Assembly: GCF_032854445.1 (NCBI RefSeq)
Contig: NC_088303.1
Coordinates: 21,769,501-21,833,500 of the forward strand
Source: Liolophura sinensis
Taxonomy: Eukaryota > Mollusca > Polyplacophora > Chitonida > Chitonidae
DNA length: 64,000 nt
Direction: 5' to 3'
Shown here: positions 1 to 22,477 of the stretch, piece after piece
Position numbering within the stretch: the first letter of the stretch is position 1
Layout: each line of letters begins with the position of its first letter
The notes under the pieces: generated by a model
What the model was told of the DNA's origin: nothing
What the model saw: the letters and a program-made list of their open reading frames with translations, nothing else
Databases searched by the model: none
Position numbers and translations under genes: made by a program

Positions 1-199
1 GTTCCTAAACTTCATAAAACAGGTCGCAATATAACCTTTTCAAACCGCAGAATCAGAGGGTGTACTTAGTACAGGTCCATTTGCTAAATGGCACTGAATA
101 TAGCTATTCTTGGTGAATACGGAAAATTTGATTTGACTAGACAATATGGATTTTTCTCAAAAAAAAAAAAGAAAAAAGAAATCTGGTATAGCATCTTTT

Positions 200-875
200 A
201 AAGTAATCAACTATAGAAACAGACAATCATGCAGAGAAGTAAACATTTACAGATATAGACTTTGGGATAAGTAATCAATTACAGAAAGAGACACTCAGAG
301 AAGTAATCATTTTGAGACATACACATTGAGATAAACAACCAATAACAGACACAGACACTCAAAGAAGTAATTATTTTAGATATATACATTGAGATAAGTA
401 ATCAATTACAGAAATAGACACTCAGACAAGTAATGATTTACAGATATATACATTGAGATAAGTACATTGTAATCAATTACAGAAACAGACAAAGAAGGAA
501 ACATTTGCAGATATAGACACTGAGATAAGTAATCAATTACAATAACAGACACTCAGAGAAGTAATAAATTACTGATATACACATTCAGATGAGTAATCAA
601 TTATGGAAACAGACACTAAGAGAAGTAATCAATTATAGATATATACATTGAGATAAGTATTCAATTACAGAAACAGACAGAGAAGTAATGATTTGCAGAT
701 ATAGACATCGCGATAAGTAATCAATTACAGAAAAAGGCAACCAGAGAAGTAATCAATTACAGATATAGACGTTCAGAATAGCCATCAATTACAGAAATAG
801 ACAAAGGCGGAAGTCCTTATTTACAGGCAAATATTTTGACAGTATAAGGTGATGTAATCATTTACAGGCAAATGG
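200..875. repeat. Minisatellite, unit about 62-64 bp
   Basis: About ten degenerate head-to-tail units. Each contains the phrases agataagtaatcaattacag, then agacactcagagaagtaat, then a tttacagatatagacattg-like stretch. Each unit is itself two related halves (agtaatcaattacag versus agtaatcatttacag), so the array probably grew from a roughly 31-bp ancestor. Units differ by substitutions and small gaps, so it is not recent. Confidence 0.85.
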
Positions 876-1133
876 AAAAGTAACAACAGGCATAGGCACC
901 AAGAGATGGTTACTCTCCTACAAACGACACAGTAAATACTGAAACACCTGCCATACAACACCACAAATACTGATGTATTGGAGAAGAGCAAAGATCCTTT
1001 ACACATACCAAAGTACAGGAAAGATCAGAAAGGACAGTTCATGGGGCCAAAACATTTGCATGTATGTGCACCCTCTTCCAGCATTTCAATGTTATACTGT
1101 ATTGAGCACCCACTACAATTCTGACCAGGAATA

Positions 1134-1408
1134 GCATTTATTTATTTATTTATTTGATTGGTGTTTTACGCCAAACTCAAGAATATTTCACTTATACGAT
1201 GGCAGCCAGCATTATGGTAGGTGGAAACCGGGCAGGGCCCGGGGGAAACTCACAACCATCCGCAGGTTGCTGACAGACCTTCCAAAGTACAGCCGGAGAG
1301 GAAGCCAGCATGAGCTGGACTTGAACTCACAGCAACCGCATTGGTGAGAGACTCCTGGGTAATTACGCTGTGCTAGCGAGCTAACCAACTGAGCCACGGA
1401 TGCCCCCA
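1134..1408 (-). mobile_element. Full-length tRNA-derived SINE (MetaSINE-like)
   Basis: Read on the minus strand it has a tRNA-like head with an A-box-like stretch (gtggctcagttggttagc) and a B-box-like one (gagttcaagtcc), then a conserved core (ggtttcctcccaccataatg to cttgagtttggcgtaaaac) and an AAATAAATAAA tail. The 11-bp flanking duplication gaccaggaata at 1123-1133 and 1409-1419 supports insertion by retrotransposition. The core matches my memory of the MetaSINE superfamily; that assignment is less certain than the SINE call. Confidence 0.88.
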
Positions 1409-1493
1409 GACCAGGAATACAATAAGTAAAAGATATATGCCAGAACATGGCATATACATTTAGCTACAAGTACATACAGCTATGAATGATGTG

Positions 1494-1702
1494 TTATTCA
1501 CATTAAAAAGATTTCTAAAGTGAAAAGTTATTGGTAAACAATAAAAATTTGCTTAATGTTTTGTTGTTGTGTTTTTTTGTTGTAAAAGTGGTGCATGGGT
1601 TATTCACATTAAAAAGATTTCTAAAGTGAAAAGTTATTGGTAAACAATAAAAATTTGCTTAATGTTTTGTTGTTGTGTTTTTTTGTTGTAAAAGTGGTGC
1701 AT
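1494..1702. repeat. Recent 106-bp tandem duplication
   Basis: Two direct copies, starting at 1494 and 1600, read ttattcacattaaaaagatt onward to aaaagtggtgcat with no difference that I can see over about 103 bp. This is a recent duplication or possibly an assembly duplication. It is not coding. Confidence 0.9.
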
Positions 1703-2099
1703 TTGTGGTGTGGCATTTTATATTATTGTGGCTTTTAACCTTGAGAGGGGTCATCAATCTCACTCCTTATATAGACATTAATGTGCAAGGTTTTACTTAA
1801 CCTGCTCGAATTTGTATATAATACGCAGTATACACAATGTGTGACTCTCTTTACATGTTCATTGTTGGGCGAGCTGTGCAGCAACTTTGAACAACTGGGC
1901 AATAAATTCCTCATTAAGTTAACTGAAAGTGCACATGTACAAAATTTGGATGTTAATACTGACTGTAGTGTACACAAAGTTTGGCAAGCTTGGCAAGTAG
2001 ATCGTGGACTTCAACAGTCACGGTCCTCACAGTCCTCACTGAGGTAACTAAAACACCCCAAATAGGCTGACTCGCCTATGGTTTGGCCAGAGGTAGACA

Positions 2100-2580
2100 A
2101 TCACTACACCTATAGATCAAAAAAAAAAGCTAAATTTTATTAATATTATTGATAACTGATCTTCAAATTAAATATGGCTACATTTGGCCCAGGATTTATT
2201 GCATGGACAATATTATCGCCCACAAAAATACTGATATGTGAACATCAGAACAAGCCTGGAGATACATGTATAAAACATTCTTATGTCCTTCATCATTAAA
2301 CTTAAACCAAAATTTGGTAACATTTGGTCCAGTAGTTCTTAAAATATTGCAGAGATAATGATATTGTCTCTAAAAATGTTGAAAAAACTGAGCAAACAGC
2401 AAATGGGCAACCCTCATAAGTTGATCAGTTCTAGTTATCTCCAGTTATCTACCTTCCAACCAAATGTGATCAAAAACTCCATCCCAGGAGTTTTGGAGAT
2501 ATTGCTTGGACAATGTTATTGCCTGCTACAATGTCAAAATACAGACAAACAAGCACACGGAAAATCCAACTAAAATAGAT
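2100..2580. repeat. Diffuse interspersed repeat, about three decayed units
   Basis: Three loosely similar passages (around 2175-2245, 2310-2375 and 2455-2545) share phrases such as acatttggtccagtagttct, ttttggagatattgc and tggacaatattatcgcc. They look like decayed copies of a common non-coding repeat. The short open frame at 2358-2573 is part of it and is not a gene. Confidence 0.35.
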
Positions 2581-2663
2581 CCCGAATAGATAACAAAATC
2601 CCCCATGAATCATTAAAGCACATATGGTAAAAATCAACCCCTTAGTATTGAAACTATCTTGTA

Positions 2664-2816
2664 GATGCTGTATGTGAGAAGGTCTTCCAGCAACCTGCGC
2701 ATGGTCGTGGGTTTCCCCTGGGCTCTGCCCAGGTTCCTCCCACCATAATGCTGGCTATCGTCATATAAGTGAAATATTCTTGAGTACGGCGTAAAACCCC
2801 AATCAAATAAATAAAT
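2664..2816 (+). mobile_element. SINE, 5'-truncated
   Basis: Core and tail of the same tRNA-derived SINE as at 1134-1408, in plus orientation: cagcaacctgcg, gtttcccctgggctctgccc, tcctcccaccataatgctgg, ttcttgagtacggcgtaaaa, then an aataaataaat tail. The tRNA-like head is missing. Confidence 0.85.
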
Positions 2817-4119
2817 CTCGTAGATGAGATTATAATGGATGTCAGGCATCAGGAAATCAATACAACAGGACTTACTATCACAAATCTATCTAAAGGTACA
2901 TTTTGGGTAACTTCTTCTGCAAATCACCTCCTTTAAATCAGTATGACCTATGTACATGTATACTAGAATATCATTTCTTTGGCTTACAAGAGAATAGCTT
3001 TTAAAAAGTTTTGTGAGAGTGGCCCCAGACTGGCCATTTCTGCAGCTGTTGTCATGAATGCAGTTGACCATCTTAAATACTTATTGTATATTAACATGTT
3101 TGTTCAATTTGAAAAATACACAGAATCTTAGGATTAAAAATTACTGTATGGAATGTCAATAAACATTCAAAACAACACATCAGTGTTTCACAGATATTCC
3201 ACATTTTGCAGGTCAGAAACGTTAATCATTGAGAATTGGCACATTTGTGTTTATAGCATAAATGAAATGCGTTAAAGCAACTGGCAGGTGGCAGCTACAC
3301 CTGTGCAATAATCCCTTGCTAATAAGTTTTTTTAACACTTATGGTAACACATTTTCAAAATAGTACAGCAATTAAGCAAAGCACATAAACAACTCATACG
3401 GATAATTGGTTATTCAAAGTATCACAGAATCTGCTGCCTATCTTAGTAAAGAAGAACTAAAGAAAATACAGCTGACTTTATAACACTCTGGTATTTATAT
3501 CACGGGCATTGTAGCATTTTCAGGAATTTTTCTTTGTTTTAATCATGGCTGATGATTCCATATTTTTACATCCCCAAAGAAACTGCTCAGTAATTGCCTT
3601 AAAACGTGTAAACATTTATGTAATATTTTATTTCTTTTTTGGGGGGGGAGGGGAATGAGCGAATTTTTCAACCATAATATTATAATCTTACTCACATAAG
3701 GATTAATGTATTACTACATCACACAATGATTAACACATATTTAACCTAACTTTTCTCTAAACTTGATTTTTTTCTTTACGTCCGCATTCTAAGCCTACCA
3801 CTCATGAAAACTCAATTTGATGACCAGCCAGCCACCAGACTCATAATGTAGGCCGTAACCTCACAAAACACACTAACACAATACTGTACTTTCGTATATT
3901 GCTACATAAAATATTTACACCTTAACACTGGGGTATAAGATGTACTTGCTCTCTGGCCATGATAAAGATGAGAGTTTGGGATAAGTTAACATCACATTTT
4001 AGAAGTAAAAGCTTCGCTTAAAACGGAAACACCTTCATAATTCCAGTGTATCAATTTAAATCACGAACTTACACATATCTTCAGTACCGTTAAAGATCTA
4101 CTTTGTTCCTCTGTATGTT

Positions 4120-7100
4120 TCATAACTCGCCGCGGTACCCGTGGATAAAAGGCAAGCCAGTTCCAGTTTTCTTCTGGTAACATACATAATCTTCACCAAA
4201 AAAATTAAGCAGGTAAATTTCTTCCTCTTGTATTCGTTCTCTGAAGAACCTCCATGAGGCCACCGCATAGCCTGGCAAACACAGTGGATTGATAAGAACC
4301 AGCTGAAACAGACACAGACAGATTGGAAAATGTTTATTCCATACAAGAAATGTCTTAACATGATATTTATCTCATTGAGGTTTCATTCTGTCACTATTTT
4401 GTGAGGAAGCCATACTTCAGCATCAGTGCCTTTCCAGAAGGGGTTCTATTGTGGAAATCAACCAACTCCATCTGAGCCATCCAATGATTTAGATTAATGC
4501 ACATGTTCTTTTCTAAAAATATACCTACTATATAGCTCAAATATGCACAATAAATGTGATACATCAACAGATTTGTTGGTGTAGAGGCATTTTTAAATAG
4601 TACAAAATCTACTATGCTATGAAACAAGAATGGGCATGTTTGTACCCTGGAGGCCACTGCATTGAAACTGTAAATAGAATTCCAGTTGTTTGAAAGTGTA
4701 TTAGCTTTTAGTGGTTGTAAGTCGTACCCATCTTTTATGTTTAAGATTTGAGCCAAATACAACAGGCAATGCAGTTGTCCAAAGTCAAAGTAAAAGAGCA
4801 AAAGATTTAGTTCACATTTAATATACTGTTACAGAATTATTTTGGAGCAAAGTACAAAATTGTAGACTTGGCCTAAAGTTAAATCTGGTATTAAGTCTTC
4901 AAACCGTTTTGAACAACCAGGCCCTAAGCTTAATAGTCTGTAAAATGGCATAATATAAATAATATTTAGCAGTTAAACCTAGAACACTACAGGTAAACCA
5001 GGGGAGATAATTTAGTTGGGCTCACCTGTGTACCAATGCTCCAGTAGAACCAGCCGACATAGGCAGGATGTCTTACAAAATTGTACACTCCTCTTGTCAC
5101 TAATTCATGGCCATCCTTCTTGTACCTCTGGACATAGTGGTTAAAGTTTGTCTTGGCAGTCAGCATACCAGCTTTACGCATCAGCTCACCACCTATCACT
5201 AGGGCTAACCCAACTAAACTCACATAGCGGAATGTCTTCAAACCTGGGGCGAGTGCAAGAGTGAAATGAAACAGGCATGAGGATTTTTTAACAGCGAGAA
5301 ATTTTATTGATTATCTATATATTTGGGTTTAACGTCATATTCAAGAATATTTTGCTTTACTGATGGTACTCATTATAGGAGGAGATACCAGGCAGAGCTC
5401 AGAGAAAACTGCACATGGAACACTGCAGTGTGGTCTCCTTGCTCTGCAGCTGGATTAGTGCACTAGACCTCATAGGTCATGGCCTGATTAACCAATCAGT
5501 GAACTACATGTAAACATCACCAACCAAAACATACCTAGTCTGACTCACTCACACAATTACATGCTATATTATATCACTCAGAATCCGCCATCTAATATTA
5601 CGTGTAAAACACCAGCCAGCTGCAAATGAATACCTGTAAGTCTGTAATTATTTATTTATTTATTTGATTTACGCCATACTCAAGAATATTTCACTTATAC
5701 GACGACGGCCAGCATTATGGTGGGTGGAAACCGGGCAGAGCCCGGGGGAAACGCATGACCATCCGCAGGTTGCTTGCAGACCTTCCCACTTACGGCCAGA
5801 GAGGAAGCCAGCATGAGCTGGACTTGAACTCACAGCGACCGCATTGGTGAGAGGCTCCTAGGCCATTACGCTACGCTAGAGTGATAACCGACTGAGCCAC
5901 GGAGGCCCCAGTCTGTAATTATTATACGAACAATTAATTATATAGACTACGTTGTAACTTACCTGGAACAAAATACCACTCCACCCAGTATTCCACCCAG
6001 CTAGCCATTGCAGCCAACTTGTACTCCAGGCTATGATTAAGAAGAAACGACTCCACGGACAAAGTTTTTGGATTTGATATGGCAGTGACAAAATACTCTG
6101 ACCAATGGAAAAAGCTCAGCATAGTTATATACCAACCAAAGTTGATGAATGTTGTATTAGACAGACTAACTAAGATGCCCAGTCCAAACGTAAGGCCTAG
6201 CCCACCTGCACGGACAGCAACCTGAAAGATATAAATGAAAACACAGGTATCATCTTACCACACCTTTTCACAGTTCAAAAGCATGCTTGCTCCTAATGAT
6301 TATACCTAGTCTTATACATTATGTCTCTGTGTTTTTACTAATCTGATTAGTGTCACACTGCCAATCTTCTCCTCACCTGGTGAATATTACCTACCTCTAA
6401 ACAACTAAACTAAACAAAACCCAGGACTTTGTTCACACCACTAACTATGGCATTGGTTCCCATCAGCTTTTTCTATTGGATTACTATTAACAAAATTCTC
6501 CACCTACTAGTGTGTGTCCTTGCCCTATGCCCGAGAGAAGCGCTGTTCAATCTCGAGAGACTCCTTTAATATCAAAGTCATTATTTTTTGTAGGAGTTGT
6601 ATAGTACCGACTTTTAACATTTAGTGAATTACACATAAACATGGACATATTCGGATCAAAGACATTATCTTTAGCCACACTAATCCAGTGATTTGTGCAA
6701 TGGGATGTTTTAGGTTTTAAATTTAACGTGGCCTATTTGAATAAGCCGCATTTAAGAAATCCAGCAAAGCTCACGCAAATAGGGATGAGACTGGGCGAAC
6801 ACACTTCTCGCACAGCCGGGTCTGTTAGCAGCTGCAATAAAACCGCGTCTTTAAGCCGCCGTTAGTTTGTGAGAGCCCCTAACCTGTCTCAGCCCAACCT
6901 ACATGAACACGCGAGACTCCTGAAATGCCGACTCAGCTTATGTGGACAGGGAATTTTACAGTAGAACCTGAGGTTGAGAACGATTTGAAATATACAAATC
7001 CGCTTTGACAGCTCCGTTGTTGTTGTTACCTGGTACAATTTTCCGCGACGGCAGTAAACAGCGAAAAGAGAGGCGTTCTGTACAACGCCATAACAAACGA

Positions 7101-7248
7101 TTATCTGCTTCCAGTAATCTTTCCAGAGGACAGATAGATCGCTTGACAGACCGGAGACTAGTGGTACGGCACAAACTGCAGAACCACTCAGAAAACTCCA
7201 TAAACTACAGCGACTTTCCGGATTCAGTACAAGCAATCCGTTTGCCAT
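4120..7248 (-). CDS. ICMT: Isoprenylcysteine carboxyl methyltransferase (ICMT)
   Basis: Methylates the C-terminal prenylcysteine of CaaX proteins (Ras, Rho, lamins) with S-adenosylmethionine, in the ER membrane. Coding exons, in transcription order: 7030-7248, 5963-6221, 5026-5243, 4120-4302 (219, 259, 218 and 183 nt; phases agree), giving 292 aa against 284 in human ICMT. The start ATG at 7246-7248 begins MANGLLVLNPESR and aligns with the vertebrate N terminus; an in-frame upstream extension is not conserved. Recognisable blocks: FGWY and LSFFHWSEYFVTA in exon 2, SFLLNHSLEY, then LMRKAGMLTAKTNFNHYVQ, HELVTRGVY (His205) and RHPAYVGWFYWSIGTQ (residues 217-232) in exon 3, and EEE (258-260), FFGEDY and TGTGLPF near the C terminus. 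These are the cofactor and substrate motifs of the family. The protein is polytopic with several hydrophobic segments. Introns are 808, 719 and 723 bp; intron 2 carries two SINE copies and intron 3 only an unrecognised 135-codon open frame. It is not functionally related to the cellulase genes. Confidence 0.95.
5300..5432 (-). mobile_element. Old, decayed SINE fragment in ICMT intron 2
   Basis: The sequence gggtttaacgtcatattcaa, then gaatattttgctttactgat and ggcagagctcagagaaaac, follows the core of the common SINE with many substitutions. It has no recognisable head or flanking duplication. It is much older than the neighbouring copy at 5653-5909. Confidence 0.6.
5653..5909 (-). mobile_element. 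Full-length tRNA-derived SINE in ICMT intron 2
   Basis: A nearly intact element on the minus strand, with head (ggggcctccgtggctcagtc), core and tail. A 14-bp target-site duplication, agtctgtaattatt, is seen at 5639-5652 and again at 5910-5923 without a mismatch. This fixes the element's limits and marks it as a fairly young insertion. It lies in the same transcriptional orientation as ICMT, well away from the splice sites. Confidence 0.93.
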
Positions 7249-8029
7249 TTTGAAAACTTTCCCGCTTTTCCTACCTCCAAACATAGAAGAGGGATAACCG
7301 CGGGATCGTGTAAACGTACGACTTGTCCACATAATCGGAAGAGGAAGATATATATGTGCATCTTTATAGGCTCTATAAACGCACATCACTCAAAAAATTT
7401 AGAAAAAAAATGCTGAAAAAATGGCCAAAAATGATGAGCTGTTAATGTACTTCTGATTTTTGACATTACTAACATCATGAGTTACATTTAACCAGGTGAG
7501 AGTCACTGGCTTGAACTGCCTACTTAAACTCCCTCCAAAACGGGGATAACTAGCAGCTAACGATGATAAGAAAGGGGAAAAGAAGCAATCTATCAATCAA
7601 AACAATATCCATAGAAACATAACGCCAGTCTTCCTGTTCCAATACATTAAAGCTGGAATTCGGAAAAAGGAGTGAATTAGAGTACTAGTCCCGACCAGCG
7701 ACTAGGACTATAGACCGAGATGCCTGTGAAGACCTGGTACAGACACATCTACCTTTATGTATATAATTAAACTCCCTTAAAAGATCCTTGGTAACGGTTG
7801 TTTGTCACTAGAGTTGAGGGTTTTTACTACACTTTTCATGCACGTATAGTAGAACTCTGAACTTGTGTTACTTGCTTCAAGAAGATTGATTCATTTATTT
7901 GATTGGTGCCTGAAGAGAGTCCGCCTCGAAGTCGAGAGACCGGGTCACACAAAGATAATAAAAAATATCTTGCTTCCTCGACTGAAATGTAACCAACGGA
8001 ACTGCTTAGCGGTCGGGGGAGCTGGAAGT

Positions 8030-8321
8030 AAACCCTGGGTCGGGTCGATCATACCAATGACTTAAAAACTGGTACTCGTTGCTGCCTGGCTTAACGCTCA
8101 GTAATGGGATGTTAGAGCAAGGGAACGGGGCTGGTTGGCCCGGTGTCATTATGATGTGACTAGGTGAGATGTTAAATCCGATGTCTGCGGCATGATGTCT
8201 TAATGGCGGCAGCACTAGCGGCATGGACTCGCGCTGCTACAATAATATAATATGTACAAACACCTAATGTTTCCTAGTCCTCAAAGAACTGAAAAATTAT
8301 TAAGTACGACGTAAAATTCCA
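8030..8321 (+). mobile_element. Second SINE family, copy 1
   Basis: Shares ggtact-gttg-tg, a central gttagagcaagg stretch, gtgtca-tat-atgtgact, a ggcatgat-ct-cagtggcgg block and the 3' end ttaagtacgacgtaaaa with a minus-strand copy at 49506-49790 (reverse complement compared). The 3' end resembles that of the common SINE, but the body is different. Limits are approximate; no clear flanking duplication was found. Confidence 0.7.
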
Positions 8322-8330
8322 AGCATGCAG

Positions 8331-8525
8331 GACTAGTTGGCCCCGTGTTAGTATAATGTGACTGCAGGGGGCAGGTGTCATGTCTGTTGTCTTCAAAATG
8401 GTATTTCAGTGGTAGCAGCATTTGACGGTAATGACTTACCCGGCCACAAGAAGTCACAGTATATATATGCACACACACCTAATGATTCCTCTTCGTCATA
8501 TGTTGAGTGGGACGTAAAACCCGCC
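8331..8525 (+). mobile_element. Second SINE family, 5'-truncated copy 2
   Basis: Directly follows copy 1 and repeats its 3' half: ctagttggccccgtgttagt, ataatgtgactgcaggggg, gtcatgtctgttgtcttc, tttcagtggtagcagcattt, acacacacctaatgattcct and gacgtaaaaccc. The two form a head-to-tail pair. Confidence 0.7.
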
Positions 8526-10855
8526 ATATGTACATACGATCGGTGTCAAGAATAGTTTCACTTATATTGGACTATCCCCAAGTTTTCATAAAACATACAT
8601 GAAAAAGTACATGCATTATTAATTTAATGTTTTGAAATTCAGCCGTAGAAAAAAATGTAAAATTTAAACCATATTATGATAAATCCGACAAAAATGATAT
8701 TTAGTTGGTTATTGTAGGGAGGGTCGAAACTGTTGTTTCCAATCCAAAGTTAAAAAAAAGAATGTTAACTAGCAAGTGAAGGCCGGGTAGGTCCGTAGGA
8801 CATCGATTCACAGTACTGAATGGTAACAATATAGGATCTACTACAGGAATAAATTAACTGAGAACTTGTTCACAGCTCTACAGATAATGATTCCAAGGTG
8901 ACCATTTTTAAACTGATTGTGTTATTTTAATGATGAAGCGCGCCAAAAAAAGGTGCTGTAGCCCAATGACTAAACATTGACGCAAAGTTCACTTAATTTT
9001 ATCAATTCGATTTTTTGAAATAAGAAGTTACACTGTAATGCGTATATATATTTATATGTGCACACTATTATTTTGTTGCGTATCCTTTATTCTGTATGGG
9101 CATGACAAGGAAGCAATATACTTGTAGTAGTTCTTATAACTGCTATCTTGCTGGAAGTATTACTTGTCCAGGTACAGACTTAGTCCAAAAGAACCTCACA
9201 CTAGACTTAAGCCGAGACACGCAAAACCGGAGGATTAACACGCCTGCCTATAAGGCTGTTTGAGTGTGCGTACAGGTGAGGCTAACTGAAAGATAGGATA
9301 TGGAGAGATACAATTTAATTATGTTATTTCAACTAAAAATGTTTCTCAGGAAAATAGTAATTACCAGCGATGTTTTTGGCGAAAAGTTTCCACAAAACTT
9401 CTTTTTAGTGTGGAACTCTTATGGCATGTGAATCTATATATAGGTTGCACTGTACGTAATCTCCTCAACGTTGAGTTCACATAGCTTAGCAGAGAAATAG
9501 GCTATAATCAGGCATCTTTTAGCCGTGTCAACGATTACAGGCTGATTTTATACCTATTATATGCTGATGTGTGCCAAAATCTTAATCTTTCTCCAGTCAC
9601 GTGACAGCGTGACTGCAAAAGTAGCCACATAATAAAAGTAATAAAACAATGGCGAGGTCTTGTCCTTTTGATGACGCGTCCTGGGTGTGCTAAGAAAGAA
9701 CAGAAAAGCTTGAATCTTCTAATTCGGTTTAGAAAAGCTTCTTCACGCCGATGTTATACAATTTAGAGGGGATTGGTGATGTTACACTCAGCTGTCCGTG
9801 ACACCACTGTTTACACGTGGTATTTCTGTACGTGATATTTGAGACGACTGAACGCCGTATAAAACCTTTCTAATTATGCGGTGAAGCTCATATTGGAACA
9901 ATCATATATACATAGTCCTCGCTTTGAATTGTCCTTGAACTCACGCTGTCACTAATCTGAAAACACTGTCACGGTCTCTTTTAACCTGCAAAGAAATGTC
10001 ATCAGATTGTTTGAGAATGGTCTGTGTGTCGTCTATCGCTGAAAGCTTTATGACATTACAGTCGTGGCAAGATCCCTAAAATCCCGATCAGTATAGGATT
10101 AGCACGTAGCTGTAAGAACGGCGAGCTGTGACTCCGGCTTGCTTTGGACGATAACGGAGGCAGCCAGTACCTTGTGACACCCTAATCTATGGACAGCAGT
10201 AAATATAGAATCCCAGTGTTCGCAGTACCTAAGCCGCATGCATCCTCTAACAGAAGACAGCTATATCCAATGCTTAGAGCCCATGGAAAGTACGCAATAA
10301 TAAATCCGATTACCTGCAGAATCAATTATAGTTCGGTCCCGTACACTCTTCATTCACCTTCTGTCATTCGGCACCGCGCAAACGAATACGTAATAACTGT
10401 CTTTTCTGTGATTCTGCCGGGGCTTTCTTTGGAATTCTACTCATCTGCATGGAACACGACAAGGTGCACGTTGTTATCGCAATCTCGTCATCAGTCAGGT
10501 AAAGTATTAGGCATACTATATACCTAGTTCCATTCCATACACGGGCACTTGTATTCGTCAAGTTATGAACTAGCCCGAACTAGGGCCAGTACTGGGATAG
10601 TCATCCATATTATATTGAGGGATAGAGGGAACATGTCGTGGCCTAGTGGATAAGGGAACTTGCTTTTCAGTTTCTGCGACACGAGGTGCGGTTTTAAAAC
10701 CGGCCATGGTCAAGGAGTTTGTAGATTCCATAGTGAAGCTTTGGTGACAGTAAACGGCTAACGACGCTCAGTCTAAAGTTCGTTGACTTTCTACCTCAGA
10801 AGGCCCTTGGTGTGCACAGCCTATTGATGAGAAAGTACGTCGTTAACTTGTTAAA

Positions 10856-10970
10856 TGTCCGTGGTTTTTAGGGGACCTGGTTTCCTCAATACATTTTTAA
10901 TGGCTGTCGTCGTATAAGTGAAAAATTCGTAAGTACTGCGTTATAAATTCAACAGTCAAATAAATAATAT
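10856..10970 (+). mobile_element. Decayed SINE fragment
   Basis: Plus-oriented 3' part of the common SINE: gggacctggtttcctcaata, then atggctgtcgtcgtataagt, gaaaaattcgtaagtactgc and a caaataaataat tail. The head is missing. Confidence 0.65.
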
Positions 10971-11100
10971 ATTCATGGTTTTCCGATGGCAAGGAGACTA
11001 TCACTACTTGTGGTATCAATTATGAGTTACAAAGGGGGGAAACCAGGCAACACATGGAAGAAACTGGACTGTGCACGAAAAGACTTTCATGTAAGAAACC

Positions 11101-11452
11101 AGGGAAAATCATGAAACCAGATAATGCCCAGAAACCAGACAGTATTAAGAAACCAGACTATGCCCATAAACCAGACAGTATTAAGAAACCAGACAATGCC
11201 CAGAAACCAGGCAGTATTTAGAAACCAGTCAATGCCCAGAAACCAGACAGTATTAAGAAACCAGACAATGCCCAGAAACCAGACAGTATTTAGAAACCAG
11301 ACATTGCCCAGAAACCAGGCAGTATTAGGAAACCAGACAATGCCCAGAAACCAGGCAGTATTTAGAAACCAGACAATATTTAGAAAGCAGACATTGTCCA
11401 GAAAACAGGAATATCCTAAAACTAGGTAATGTCCAGAAACCAGGCAATATCC
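11101..11452. repeat. 36-bp minisatellite (18-bp half units)
   Basis: About ten units alternate atgcccagaaaccagaca and gtattaagaaaccagaca or close variants. Because 36 is a multiple of three the array reads as an open frame (11124-11429, repeating MPRNQT-VLRNQT), but there is no conserved protein, signal or splice context, so I treat it as non-coding. Confidence 0.85.
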
Positions 11453-11478
11453 AGGAGAATTTGTTGACCTGAATGCAA

Positions 11479-11495
11479 CCCCCCCCCCCCCCCCC
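11479..11495 (+). repeat. Poly(C) tract, 17 bases
   Basis: An uninterrupted run of 17 C. Likely length-variable and error-prone in sequencing. It lies about 550 bp upstream of the EG-A start codon. Confidence 0.9.
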
Positions 11496-12047
11496 GATTG
11501 GTTACACGTTACAAATGAAGCCTATGTGCCATTTTATATCTATATTATATACATACTAGAGCGTCCAACAGAAAATGCTTACATCTGTCACAGATGCTCC
11601 AGTTCTCTCTGATGAGATTTGCAGTCCCTCCATCCATTTTCTGGTGGCTCAGTTTCTGTCGTTAAAATCTTGCCCATAAAATTCCATTATGTTTTTTTTA
11701 AAATTTACCAAATACCCACCAACCAAGTATTTGTGATAGAATTAAGTTGGGACCGAGCGTATACCAAAAACAATTCAATGTCTGTCACTTAAAATAACGC
11801 ATTTCTAGCTATTAGCCACGTGAAATGAGAAACCGGAAAGACTTTCTCACTCTACTTTTCCATACATTAAGGGACAAATGTCGATCCATACCATTCTTCC
11901 GTAGCTGGGTGTTATGCAAGAGGACCTTGTAATATATTTTCTTTAATTTTATTACGCAATATTTTTTGTCATTCTGTGTGAAAAATACATCACATTACCA
12001 GTCTTAATGTCTGATTTATGTGTGTTACACATTTCAGAAAACTCGTC

Positions 12048-22477
<10,430 letters not shown>

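Larger units (their letters stand above)
1..4119. other. Intergenic region, repeat-rich, no gene recognised
   Basis: No open frame here resembles a known protein; those present are short, without splice-joined partners, and several lie inside repeats. The contents are a 5' minisatellite, a full-length SINE, a 106-bp tandem duplication, a diffuse repeat near 2.1-2.6 kb and a 5'-truncated SINE, each listed separately. The part from about 2.9 to 4.1 kb is AT-rich and featureless; it lies downstream of the ICMT stop codon and may include its 3' UTR, although I saw no convincing poly(A) signal close to the stop. Confidence 0.6.
7249..12036. other. Intergenic region between ICMT and EG-A
   Basis: This is the ICMT upstream side and the EG-A upstream side. 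Short open frames (for example 10189-10527) resemble nothing I know. It contains copies of a second SINE family (8.0-8.5 kb), a decayed common SINE (10.9 kb), a 36-bp minisatellite (11.1 kb) and a 17-base C tract. From about 8.5 to 10.85 kb I see nothing but AT-rich unique DNA. No convincing TATA box was found for either gene. Confidence 0.6.

Noticed and set aside
4394-4801. 135-codon minus-strand open frame in ICMT intron 3
   Set aside because: It has no homology I recognise, does not connect in phase with the ICMT exons, and lies between exons 3 and 4, which join directly to give the conserved protein.
10189-10527. 112-codon plus open frame upstream of EG-A
   Set aside because: No recognisable domain, no adjoining exons and unremarkable composition; probably chance.
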